Source: Prunella strophiata
Taxonomy: Eukaryota > Chordata > Aves > Passeriformes > Prunellidae
Reading direction: 5' to 3'
NCBI GenBank assembly: GCA_036583965.1
Contig: JAZBQD010000019.1
Location: 20,587,085 to 20,651,084, forward strand
Length of the DNA: 64,000 nucleotides
Below, in pieces: positions 1 to 10,350 of this stretch. Positions within the stretch are counted from its first letter, which is position 1. Every line of letters starts with the position of its first letter. The notes below the pieces were generated by a model. It was not told the origin of the DNA. It ran no database searches and worked only from the letters and a program-made list of their open reading frames with translations. The position numbers and the translations under genes are program-made.

Positions 1-672
1 CTCTATCAACACAGCATTTTGTTTAAGAAATAATTTATTATTCAAGAGAGCTAAGCTTTATGCCTTAGCTTTGAGAAGGATGTCAATTTGGAGCTTCATT
101 ACTGTTTCTATTTGCAAATAACATATTGGATTTTTTTGTACAATAGCTAACAAGTTCTTCCTTCAATGTTTTCATAGGAAGGGAGAAGGCAAGAGGAAAT
201 AAGTTTTGATAAACCTCTCAGGTTGTCTAGGAGATTTGTTAATTCAAGTGAATCATTAGCTAGTTCAGTGAGAAGCATCGTGTTTTCTTGTTGAAAATAC
301 TGTTTTGTCCATATCCTTAGAACCTTTTTTTCTTCAAGTTCTTGTTTCTGTAGTGTTGTAATTAATTATTCACCATTACAGAAATTTTTTTATAAGGTAT
401 GATATTGCTGAAATTTGGAAAGAGTTACAAGAAATCATTCACCAGTTAAGGATAAAGCCATTTTCATTTTGACCTACATGTAGTTTAACATTATTTTTCT
501 GTACAGAACATTATGCTTTTGTATGGCACCTGTAGTTCAGCCTCTGAAAGTTAGTACTTAATTAGTTCTTGCTGTGGAGAAAATCCTTGATGATACCTAT
601 GTTTACAATAGTCAGAATTTCTAGATGCTTTTCACATTATGAAATCACCTAAATCTTCAAATGCATTTCTAG
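1..672 (+). other. CEP128: CEP128 intron, 3' part
   Basis: This is AT-rich intronic DNA leading to the acceptor at 671-672. No further exon was found. A short coding-like stretch near 400-455 (IAEIWKELQEIIHQLR) lacks a usable GT donor. Confidence 0.6.
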
Positions 673-786
673 GAGTCCCATTGCCGAAGGGAGATGATTG
701 AGGAGAGGTATATGAGGTATAAAGACCTAGTGACTTCTTTGCAGCAGCAGCTGGAAGACTCAAAGCAAAGAGTTGGGCAAGTTAAG
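673..786 (+). CDS. CEP128: CEP128 antepenultimate exon (38 codons, phase 0/0)
   Basis: The acceptor is TTTCTAG ending at 672; the donor is AAG|GTATGTG after 786. The frame GAG TCC CAT TGC is the only one of three without a stop. It encodes ESHCRREMIEERYMRYKDLV followed by TSLQQQLEDSKQRVGQVK, which is charged and glutamine-rich with a heptad-like pattern, as expected for the end of a coiled coil. The region from RYMRYK to SLQQQ aligns with RYSKYR to SLQHH in human CEP128 as I recall it. Confidence 0.85.
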
Positions 787-3700
787 GTATGTGAGTGTAC
801 TGCACTTTTGTGTCCCAATTACTTTCAATCAGCAACATAACCTTACCTTATTAACTCCTAATACAAACACAGACTGAAATCATGCATGAATGTTTCTGTT
901 TCATGTAGCTGCCATGGCTGATGGTATGGCAGGTATATTGACATGGCATGAAATTTGATGAATTAAAGGTTTCCTTCATTGTAAGTGCTATGGATACTTT
1001 CCAAAAAATCTTTCAGCTTTCACAGAAAGATATCTTACTGTGTCTTACTACTCTGAAGTGTTTACCTGCTTTGTCAAATTGCTGTCTACAGCAATTTTTT
1101 AATTGCTTCCATTTTCTGTTTTCCTTTCAGGTAAAATATATAGAAACCGATTTCCCCTAAAAGATTGACTAATTTATAAATTACATGTAGTAATTCTTTA
1201 GTAGTTGGTATTTGCATTCTTTTGTAAGCAATTCTATATGATGTCTCTTTCTTACATAAATGAAATCCAGGCAAACAGAAGGGAAGTGATTTGCTAAAGG
1301 TCACTCACTGGACGTGTAGCAGTGCTAAGCATGAATAACTAACTCCCTACAATACAAATTCAGTGCTCTTCTTTAGAAACTTCGCCTGTAATGAGTTCAA
1401 CTTTCCAATTATTAACATGCTTTCTTTCCCTTACTAGCTTGTTAATTATCATATCACTGTCATTGTGATAGCAGCTTACTTCAGCAGAAGTACGATTTCT
1501 TATGGAAGTGATTGAAATAAGTGATCAGACCTGAAGAATCATACTAGTATTTCTGCTACATGTCTCAATCAAATCAGTTTCTTTGGCAATGTGTCTCTAA
1601 TTAAGCTCAAATCAAGGATCACACACTCCATGAAAAAGATGTTTGTGTTCCCCAGCTTACATGTAACTGTCTTCCTTCTGTAAGATGAGGACATACTTAC
1701 AGCATGTCTTTTAAAAAGTGGAAAAGGCAAAATAAATACAGAATGTTTTAGCTTAGTAAGTTGGTGTTGTCAGAAGGTACTAAGTTACTTGAAAAAGCCA
1801 TCTGGCTCTTCTGTAAGAAAGAATTGAAAGGAGGAAACAGGCACAATCAGTATGTTGCTGGTGATAATCTTCAGTATCTTGAATTTCTCTTCCCTCCACT
1901 CAGTAGCTACTGAAATTTGGAAAAGACTGAAAAGCTAAGTGGAATGCAATCAGCTGATGGTAGAACATAACATTGCACTAAGCTGACTGAACTTACTGAG
2001 CTTGTGTGATTTAAACTCAATAATCAGAATCCAGTACAAAGCTGATTCCAAAACAATTCTCTTTCTTTAGACAACCGAGAGCATTTAATGGTTTCCATTT
2101 AGTCAGGCCTAATTGGGTTTTTGCATGACATTCAGTACTCTGCTGTCAGGCTGTTGCAAATAGAACAGAATGTTCAAAACCAAGTAACAGACGGGTGCTA
2201 ATCTGATTTCAGTGATCAGGCTAGCTTAGACTAGAAAAAAACCTTTTTAATGCTTGCCTTTCTTACCCTCCTTTGAAACAAACTCAAATGCCTTTTATTT
2301 AATTATTTATTTTACTGTTTGTCAGCTGGGAGTCTCTAAAATTGATTGCTGGAAGAGTGTAGGTTTGAGGACACCAAAGTTGATTCTTTCTGATCTTTTT
2401 GGGTCATGCTGCATGCATAGTAGCCCTGCTATACAAAGTAGACAGATATTTAATAGGTGATAAGAAAATCCATGTTTCTTATAAAATATTTACATTGATC
2501 ATTTTAGATGAAATTACTTCTGAAATTAATATTTTTCCTCTGTTATGTTTTTCTTTCTAGCCTTTCTTATAATACACTTGTTTCAGCTTGCTTGCCAACA
2601 TTGATCTCAGGCATTATCTAATCTTGTGTCCCATCTTTTTTCATTTTAAGGAGGAAAAATTAAACCAAAGTTGAATGTTCCTCTAGAAGGTCTTTTTCTT
2701 TCTTTCTTATGATTTCTTTTGTCCCCACTCAATCTTCCTACTCTTCTGTAGTCTTGTCAGATGGCTTTAAAATACCTGTTGCTTAGCTGCCCAGAAAAAT
2801 CATAATTTCTGTTTGTATGTGTTAAAATGTAACATTTCCAGTAATAAAAGTAGGCCATAGGCTGGCAGAATATCATCATGTACAACAATCTTGATTTTTC
2901 AACTAAGAAAGGGTCAAATAGTAGTGGATAGAGATGAAATTGGGGGAAAACCCCATAAATACAACATATTAAAAGAAAATAGCAACAGAAACATAATCAA
3001 AGCAGAAAGCCAGAGGAAAACTAGAAATAAATATTTTCATGTAGAGATACAAATATTTTAGGAGAGTTTCCCTGCCACAGACAATTGACCATCTCTTCAA
3101 ACACAACATACAGATGTAATTGTCAATAAAGCACATGACAAAAGGCACATTCTATGTATTAATATTTCTGTAAAGAGAAAGGAATTTTGTATTGCAGATA
3201 CTGGTAGAAGCACCTTTCTTGTTTAAAAGCTCTTCTTTTAAAGCATTTCTGGAAGCAGAATGTAAAGACAAAAACTTTTTTTATTCTTTAAAATTGTTGC
3301 TGTGCTATGAACACTTTAGGTATTAAGTCTCTCATCAGCACATAAAGGGATTAATATTTATAATTCACATTAGTCTTAATAGGAGTAAATCCTTCTTCAG
3401 TGATGGAACAAAAGCTCATTGTATCTGTAAATTAATGTAGAATTTTTTTTTTTCTGTTTAGTTTTCAAATCTTAGTATCAACATGATTCATGGATGTTTT
3501 AACAAAATTCCCTGAGGATGTTTATGATAAGAATTCAGCAGTAAAATTGTGTATTTTATGAACTGATGCATTTATTCATTATTACCTCTTCTCATTTCAA
3601 GAAACTGAGTAATTTGGATACCAAGCCAAGCTTTTAATCTTATTTTGGATGGTATTGTAACTGGGGACCACTTGCCGCAGAGCTAATAGAGATTTTTCAG

Positions 3701-6700
3701 GGATTTTTGTTAAATGACCTTTTCAAATTTATCTTCTCTTTTTAGCTTATAGACCAAATGACTTTTCTCACCAAGAAGCTATGCTGTATGGGTTTAGCAC
3801 AAATAATAACATTGCACTTAACACTTTAGTTAATGGTTTAAATAAAACTCGTAAGCAAATTAATTTGAACCTAATTGCAATACTGAGAATTCAGAGAATT
3901 CAAATCAGTCTTTTCCAGTGTGTGTGAAATCACAGCATGTGCCTATATGTGTGCTACTACTTTTTGTTAAATTTTGTAGTTGCTTGATAGTAACAGATAC
4001 AATTATTTTTATTTGGTTCCCATAGGATGTAAAAATGGATGCTGAAATTTCTGATGTAGAAGTGGCTGCTCACTCTTCTAGCTGGCGAACTCAAAACAGC
4101 TTTTTGTGCAGCTCACCACTTTCAAGTTCAGGTTGTAAGTATTATATCACAGAAAAAAAATCTACAGGTAACATATTTTTTTCTCTTCTATAATCTTTTT
4201 TCTTGTGAGAGTGAGACACTACTTTTCAAAAAAGAAGTGCTGGAACCATCTTAAGTATCCTACTGTGTTTTAGTTTGAGATGCTGGATGGATGTCTTTGC
4301 CTAGGAAGTACTTCATTGCATCCCACTGATAGTTGTTTGGGTTTTTTTGACTGGGACATTTCAATATATTTTGTTTATCTATGCCAAAGAAAAGGTCTGC
4401 CCTTCAATTCTGAATCTCTGCTTGACGAGTCATGCCTGTGTAAGCTGTGTAGACCCTCTGGTCTTCTGAGGGCCAGAGAGATGTCCTCAAATATGGATTC
4501 TTTCCAAGATCTTTCATGTGCACCACTTAGTCTCATGCTTGTGTAGCATTTTCTCAGTGAAAGTTGAATTCACTAATTCTACTTCAATAGTGTTTTTAAC
4601 TGTTTTTTATCTACCCCATTGTGGGTATACAACTTGTGTTCATGTGAAGTCATGGGATCTCTGATACAGCTGGGAAATGCTCAATGAAACATAGGGCATA
4701 TTAGGTCTTGATTGTGTACGTAGGCACACCTTTGCATGAGTGTCAAAAGTAACTTAAAACCCAGGTTTTTAAGGGTTTTTTTGAGCATGTCAGTACATGG
4801 ATATCAAAATACTTCTCTTCAGAAGGCTATCATCTTCCATTTATTTTCAATATAGCCAGTTTGTGTACTGGGAACCTGTTTAGAAAGTTGCATTCTGTGT
4901 AGTGGTAAGTCCTGTTTCAGGCTTCATTGCACTTCGAAAGCGTTGCATCTTAGAATGAGTGCTGTGGTACATTACTGCTCACCAGTAAGTCTTGAGCTGA
5001 TCTGATGAGGTTAAAAGTAATTGGTTTCTCTTCCTTTCAGAATCTATGGGTTGGTGTTACTATCTTTTTGCAGAGCATACTGAATAACAACAGTGGGAAT
5101 AAAGCATAGGAGCAAATAACCTCTGTATCACCTGTACTTCAGGAACACTTTACCTTGACTCAGAGTTGATTTTTCTGTTTTCCCAAACCTCATCCCTGTC
5201 AAAGTCTTGCAAATCAAAGCACAGCTAAACCTGTTTTGGGTATAGAAAAGAAGTAACTGATGCCTCACAGAATGTTCAGATAAATGGCCTCCAGCAGTCC
5301 CTTCCAGTCTCAAGAATCCAAAAGTGGTCGCTGCAAAAATTTACTGAAATCTAAAAATGCAGCATAAATATTCCTAAAATATTACTATGTCTTTATACCA
5401 TTTAACCTGAATTAAACAAGCTAGGACTTTGTTGCTTTGAAACTTTTAAATAAATTTTAGGCAGTTTTAAGAGAAATAGGATCCATGTGATCTGAATACC
5501 AATCTGATGAAACAGTTGTGCATATTTATTCTGTGATTCAACTGTTTTTTACCAGCACTAAGTACTAAATTTTCTGGAAAAAAAAAATGATTAACAAAAG
5601 ACAGTGGTGATTCAATTCACTACCTAGTGCTTATGGCACTGAAATATGTGGATTACTCCACAGACTTTGGTTTTTGACTGATTGTCACTTTATGCTGAAA
5701 CTGATTTCCACCAGTCAAATGTGTATTTTGAAGTTGTTGGTATAGTTCTTGAGGACAGTGAAAATTTTGCTGTGGTATTAGCATTAATGTGAGGGGCAAA
5801 TGAAAAGTCAGGTACTTCAGTCATGATAATCACAAAAACATAATGAACTTTTAATTTCAGTAATGATATTAATTAATTATAATTTGAGACTTTGACAGTG
5901 AAGTATAATTTGACATCTTTGCTCCCAAACCTACTGTAGCTTTCAATAAATCTTCCTATACATGTCATCATCTATTTTCTGTGATTAATTGTCTCCTTCT
6001 TCAGAAACAGAAGGGTGGATTTTTTTCCCTTTAATTTACCTTTTGGAGCAGTTTGCAAGCCTTTGTGATTTATATTTCCCCATTCCATCTCTCTTCAATT
6101 TATGAAGTCTTACAGACTATAGATTGAATAACTAGTACTAGAAGCTTCCTTCCCAGTGTGGGTCTACTATGAGAGCACCCAAAAGGAGAGCAGGCTCATT
6201 TGATATAATTTAACTTATCTGTGAGGGAGATCATGGGGTTTCAGTTTAAAATTGGTTGACAAAAGAAGGACAAATAGTATGGGAAAATAAATAAGGGAGC
6301 AACAACCTGTTTCCATCTATCTATATATTTACTAAAAATTTGCCAATGCAGCAAACAGTTAAAAGGAAAGTAATTAACATCAACACTGTGTTTTGTTTCT
6401 GGTATAATTTCTGCAATTATAACAGCTTTTCCATTACAAACATATTTTAAAATATGTTGAGGGAACGCACTTTTATTTCTGTACCCATTTTCTTAGAAAT
6501 TAAGAAGTTGAAATGAGAAAATAATTTATTCAAGGAAACATTCACTAGATGTGGTTTGCAGTCTATATTATTATCAGACCAAAATGGTTGGTCCAGACAG
6601 TCACTGCTAGTTGTTATCTAAGGAATAATCCTCAGAAACTCTTTTTTTATGGCCACTGTATTTTCCTGAAATTTTGAGTAATAAAGTCCCTAGAGTTACA

Positions 6701-8350
6701 CATGCTTTGCATTAGCTTTGTGAATTGAGTCCTGCCTTTCTCTTTGCACATTTCATCACTTTGAGGTTTTAACCTGGATGGTTTCCCAGAAACCATGTCT
6801 TAGAGGCTTTCTATTGTTGTTGGGAATTTATGTTCTAGGGCTTCATAAGTTGTGATGGACAACACTCTTGTGTCAACATGGTATGTAGTAGGACTGATAT
6901 CACAGCTGAATAAAACCGAGTTGTCCTGAATGTAGGCTTTATTGTCAAAACAGTTAACTCTTGCACTGTATTGCTGGTGCCTGTATTTATCCCTCTAAGT
7001 ACACTTTTTCATAATTTCTTAAGACTATCTTATTGGCATTGATAAATAATGTAACTTACTTACAAGTAAAGTGACATTGCAACATCAATATGCTGTGGGC
7101 ACCCTTCTAGAACAAAACCTAAGGCTGCTTAAGCATAAGAACTTGGAATGACTGTAAACTTGACATCATCACTTAGAAAAATGCAAATTGAATTAGTTAA
7201 GCAATGAGCTTTCTTTATGATTTTTCACCTTACTTTAAATACTGTCCACAGGAGGTACTGCTGACATAGCGTGTTCAAAGCAGCAGAGCTTTGAACCAAG
7301 TCTGAAAACTTTATGCTGAAAACTTAGAACTCACTCTTATACCAATGTCCCAAACACAGTGATTTCATTCTTCTGAAAGTGAAAACATCTCAAACATCTC
7401 ACCCCTCCTAACCAAACTGTGAAGTCTTGCTCCTAAATAACTTTTGGTTATGTACTGCTGTAATTTTACTGGACTGTTAAAAATTGCAGTCTGGATATTC
7501 AGTAGGAGCACTTTTCTTACATGCTTGTGCTATAAAGAAGGCCAGTAGAAGAAGGGTATGTTGTATATGCTGCTAGCCACTTTCCTTCCCTTAATTTCTA
7601 CTTTTTGGTAAATGTTTGGATATTTGACTTTTTTTCTTCAGCATTTTATTATAAGATGTTTTGTCAATTCATATTGTCTGGATTTTGATGCAATATAATA
7701 TATTAAGAAAGAAGCACTATATAGGTACCCTGCTGTGAAGGTATAGACACAATATGACATTCTATGAGCACCTGTTCAGTGTCACTTGGTGACTTAAGTC
7801 CATTATGTTGGTAAAGATATTCCTTCACAAATTTTTTGACAGGTTTTTCTTATCTTATTTAAGCAAAAAATCCGGAAAAATAAATTAAAAATATATCTTA
7901 GTGAAATAATAATTTTTTTTTAAAACAGAGTCTACATTTCTTTTGTATAAGAAAGCTCATGGCTATGCCTGTATTATAGAGTATTAAAATCTATTTCTCT
8001 AGAAAAAAAAGAAAATATTCTCTTCTCAATTATGAATATTGAATATTTATTAACAACTTATTACTTGCTGAACAAATTATAATACCATATAATGAAATAC
8101 ATGTTTTAAATAAAAACTAATGGCCAGTAAACCAAATCCAAGAATCATAGATTTGAAAAGGCCTCTAAGGTCATTGAGTCTAACTGACTTAATGTATGAT
8201 TCTGAAGATGCTTAATCACCTTTTTTGTGTGACTTATTTCTAGCACTTATGAAAGGGATGGTTCCTTTGGATACAAGTGGCACCAAGGAAGATTCTACTA
8301 ATGTTGCTGTTAGTGAAATGAAGCTGCAAGCAGAAGGAGGAAAGCAGTAG
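673..8350 (+). CDS. CEP128: CEP128, 3' end of gene (last three coding exons)
   Basis: CEP128 is a long coiled-coil protein of the subdistal appendages of the mother centriole. It acts in microtubule anchoring there and in signalling and trafficking at the primary cilium. Seen here: three exons with consensus splice sites that join in one frame (114 + 109 + 107 nt) into a 109-residue C-terminus ending at a TAG. The match is to my memory of human CEP128. RY.(R/K)Y(K/R) is followed by SLQ, then HSSSW at exactly the same spacing (47 residues from RY to the end of HSSSW). After that come FL.SSP, and V.PD(T/S)...KED(S/A)T at nearly the same distance. The rest of the gene lies upstream of this window. 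The main coiled coil is missing from the window; exon 1 here holds only its very end (SLQQQLEDSKQRVGQVK). The alignment was done by eye, not computed. The identity is an inference I hold with good confidence. Confidence 0.83.
787..4025 (+). other. CEP128: CEP128 intron (3.2 kb)
   Basis: The intron is bounded by GTATGTG at 787 and TTCCCATAG at 4025. Apart from a MIR-like relic at about 1268-1370 I see no exon or repeat in it. Confidence 0.75.
1268..1370 (+). repeat. MIR / CORE-SINE-like relic
   Basis: The stretch AGTGATTTGCTAAAGGTCAC, followed by an imperfect version of the 'cagctagtaagtggcagagc' region, has the order and spacing of the conserved 3' half of MIR elements. It is heavily diverged, as expected for a pre-amniote insertion. 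Identified by eye; a RepeatMasker score is needed. Confidence 0.5.
4026..4134 (+). CDS. CEP128: CEP128 penultimate exon (36 codons + 1 nt)
   Basis: The acceptor is TTCCCATAG ending at 4025; the donor is GGTT|GTAAGT. It reads DVKMDAEISDVEVAAHSSSW and then RTQNSFLCSSPLSSSG, ending in phase 1. The HSSSW...FL.SSP block is the clearest match to the CEP128 tail. A second usable donor (CAG|GTAACA after 4167) lies 33 nt further on in the same phase and would insert 11 residues without a stop. The shorter form keeps the SSP-to-KED distance close to human (25 against 26 residues), so I chose 4134. Confidence 0.8.
6482..6570 (+). repeat. Possible MIR-like relic
   Basis: The order TACCCATTTT ... GAAATTAAGAAGTTGAAATG ... 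AATTTATTCAAGG resembles the MIR consensus 'cccattttacagatgaggaaactgaggc ... ttgcccaagg'. Similarity is weak and the call is tentative. Confidence 0.3.
8140..8190 (-). mobile_element. CR1 LINE 3'-end fragment
   Basis: AGAATCATAGATTTGAAAAG, then a GGTCATTGAGTCTAAC-like stretch, is the reverse complement of the terminal ~50 bp of avian CR1 elements, whose 3' end is an ATTCTATG repeat. It lies inside the last CEP128 intron next to the acceptor. Confidence 0.65.
8244..8350 (+). CDS. CEP128: CEP128 terminal coding exon with stop codon
   Basis: The acceptor is GACTTATTTCTAG ending at 8243, with a good pyrimidine stretch. The two bases CA complete the split codon, followed by 34 codons (LMKGMVPLDTSGTKEDSTNV, AVSEMKLQAEGGKQ) and TAG at 8348-8350. 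The V.P.D(T/S)...KED(S/A)T segment corresponds to VAPDSASNKEDAT near the human C-terminus as I recall it. Beyond KED the tail diverges, as expected for a fast-evolving C-terminus. A 146-codon antisense frame over 8212-8652 is a shadow of this exon and its flank. Confidence 0.8.
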
Positions 8351-9401
8351 AATATTTTATGAAACCACACCAGTTTTCTCTGTGGTAAATTCCATTCCAC
8401 TTTTTTTTTGTTTTGAACAGTAGTAATTCCATCTGCTGTAGGAGTGATGCACCCTAAATGATTCAACAATTGCCAAATACTCAAATGAAAGAGCACCAAG
8501 AGTGATTCTGATGAACTCTTGTGATAATTTATGTGACTTGCACATGAAAGGACTTGTGAGATTTTGCTATTCTCTTGTATTTGTTTCTGCAGTCCTCTTA
8601 GACTAAATTTATTGTATTCCTGAAATACTGTGAAGTGAAACACCTGTGACATTAATCTTTGCTATGAGCTTATTTGCCTCTATACAGGGATTATTCTGAC
8701 ACTTTTTTAAAATTATGTTTAATAACATTGTTAATAATGAAAAAATATTCAGCAATTGCCATTTACTATGAGAGAGAGTAATTATACAGTGTTGTACATT
8801 TGTGATTTTAGGTCCCTCAGTTTGAAAAAATCATTTAAGAAAGAAATGATAAAATTTTCTCAAAGCAAGTAAAAATTCACATCTTGGTTTCAGGTTCAGC
8901 ATATACATATTATAAGTTGTCTAGAATTATTCTTTTGGCCAGAACAGTTTTATTAGATGGCCTCAGTTAGGCACTTCAAAGAATCTGAATCTCACCCATC
9001 TGTATCAAGAGTGTTGAAAGGCACTTCTGTGTGACTGTGAAAATTTTAAAAGCAATGTTTAATGTTCATTTATTTATTCTGTTTTGTTCTCTTTTAGAGA
9101 TGTGTTATATTGATTGTAAAATACTATGGAAATACAATATTGCACATTTGTATTTGCTCAGATATCGCTATTCTAAACAATTTGGACACAATTTTGCATT
9201 ACAATGGTCTCAAATAGCAAATCAAGCAATAATTTTCTAAGAATTCTGCTGTCTAAAGAAATGCAAGTGTTTCTGATGGTTCTTGTTTTATACTCCTCTT
9301 AGCTACTTCTGGCTGGATCACTGCTAGTGTGCCTTAAAAGATTTGCCAAAGCTATCAGAGTACTGTAGCAACATTAACAGCATTCAAACAGTTTTGTTTT
9401 G

Positions 9402-10220
9402 CAGACTTCTGTTACATTTAGGAAGCCTATTTCTTCTCTGAAATACTGTCATTTTTAGCACTGTAGGTGTCTCAGGTATAATTCACAGGCCACGGTGTGC
9501 CATCTCAAAAGAGGACTTGTTTTTTTTTTTTCAATACTTTGATGAAGTGTTTTTTTAGTCCCAGTGGGTGCTCTGGACAGTGCACTTCTTGACAATCACC
9601 TTGTGTTCAACCTGTTTCAAACAGAGCAACATGCTGAGAACATCAAAATCAGACACAGAAATGAGAAAAAGATTGTGTTTATTCTCTGTTCATTTTCCAC
9701 AAACTTAAATTGCTTAAAATTAAAAAAAATAATCTGAGATGGTTAAAAAGTTTTCTTTACCTTTTGTTGTGTGTTATGCTGTGCATGGCAGCACTGGCAT
9801 TGGCTTTTTGCAGACTTCTGTTACATTTAGGAAGCCTATTTCTTCTCTGAAATACTGTCATTTTTAGCACTGTAGGTGTCTCAGGTATAATTCACAGGCC
9901 ACGGTGTGCCATCTCAAAAGAGGACTTGTTTTTTTTTTTTTCAATACTTTGATGAAGTGTTTTTTTAGTCCCAGTGGGTGCTCTGGACAGTGCACTTCTT
10001 GACAATCACCTTGTGTTCAACCTGTTTCAAACAGAGCAACATGCTGAGAACATCAAAATCAGACACAGAAATGAGAAAAAGATTGTGTTTATTCTCTGTT
10101 CATTTTCCACAAACTTAAATTGCTTAAAATTAAAAAAAATAATCTGAGATGGTTAAAAAGTTTTCTTTACCTTTTGTTGTGTGTTATGCTGTGCATGGCA
10201 GCACTGGCATTGGCTTTTTG
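9402..10220 (+). repeat. Near-perfect 409-bp tandem duplication
   Basis: The unit starting CAGACTTCTGTTACATTTAG at 9402 repeats at 9811. The first bases of the unit (CAGACTTCTG) recur once more at 10221 before the sequence diverges. By eye the two copies differ only by one extra T in a poly-T run (12 against 13), giving periods of 409 and 410. The junctions share about 15 bp (TTTTGCAGACTTCTG), consistent with a duplication between short direct repeats. It is either very recent or an assembly duplication. Confidence 0.95.
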
Positions 10221-10327
10221 CAGACTTCTGGCACATCTGCTCATTCAGAGGGTCAAGAAAACAAAACAGGCACATTCATCTGTTCTGATCTCAATGGCCA
10301 GGACAGGAACAAGAAAAAAAATCAACA

Positions 10328-10333
10328 AATAAA
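10328..10333 (+). terminator. CEP128: Candidate poly(A) signal AATAAA for CEP128
   Basis: This is the first canonical AATAAA downstream of the CEP128 stop codon, about 2 kb away. Without RNA evidence it is only a candidate. Confidence 0.25.
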
Positions 10334-10350
10334 CTTCTGCTATCTACAAA

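Larger units (their letters stand above)
4135..8243 (+). other. CEP128: CEP128 last intron (4.1 kb)
   Basis: The intron is bounded by GTAAGT at 4135 and TTTCTAG at 8243. It contains a MIR-like relic (6482-6570) and a short CR1 3'-end fragment only about 50 bp upstream of the terminal acceptor. No other exon was recognised. Confidence 0.7.
8351..10350 (+). other. CEP128: Probable CEP128 3' UTR / downstream flank
   Basis: This is the sequence after the TAG at 8350. No AATAAA is found until 10328-10333. ATTAAA hexamers occur at 9719-9724 and, because of the tandem duplication, again at 10129-10134. The true cleavage site cannot be set from sequence alone. No coding region was recognised here. 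Confidence 0.35.

Noticed and set aside
398..460. Coding-like stretch IAEIWKELQEIIHQLR upstream of the first CEP128 exon
   Set aside because: An AG precedes it, but no GT donor follows the open part and it does not resemble the expected CEP128 sequence.
8212..8652. 146-codon open frame on the - strand
   Set aside because: It overlaps the CEP128 terminal exon antisense, has no recognisable domain and no splice or promoter context.
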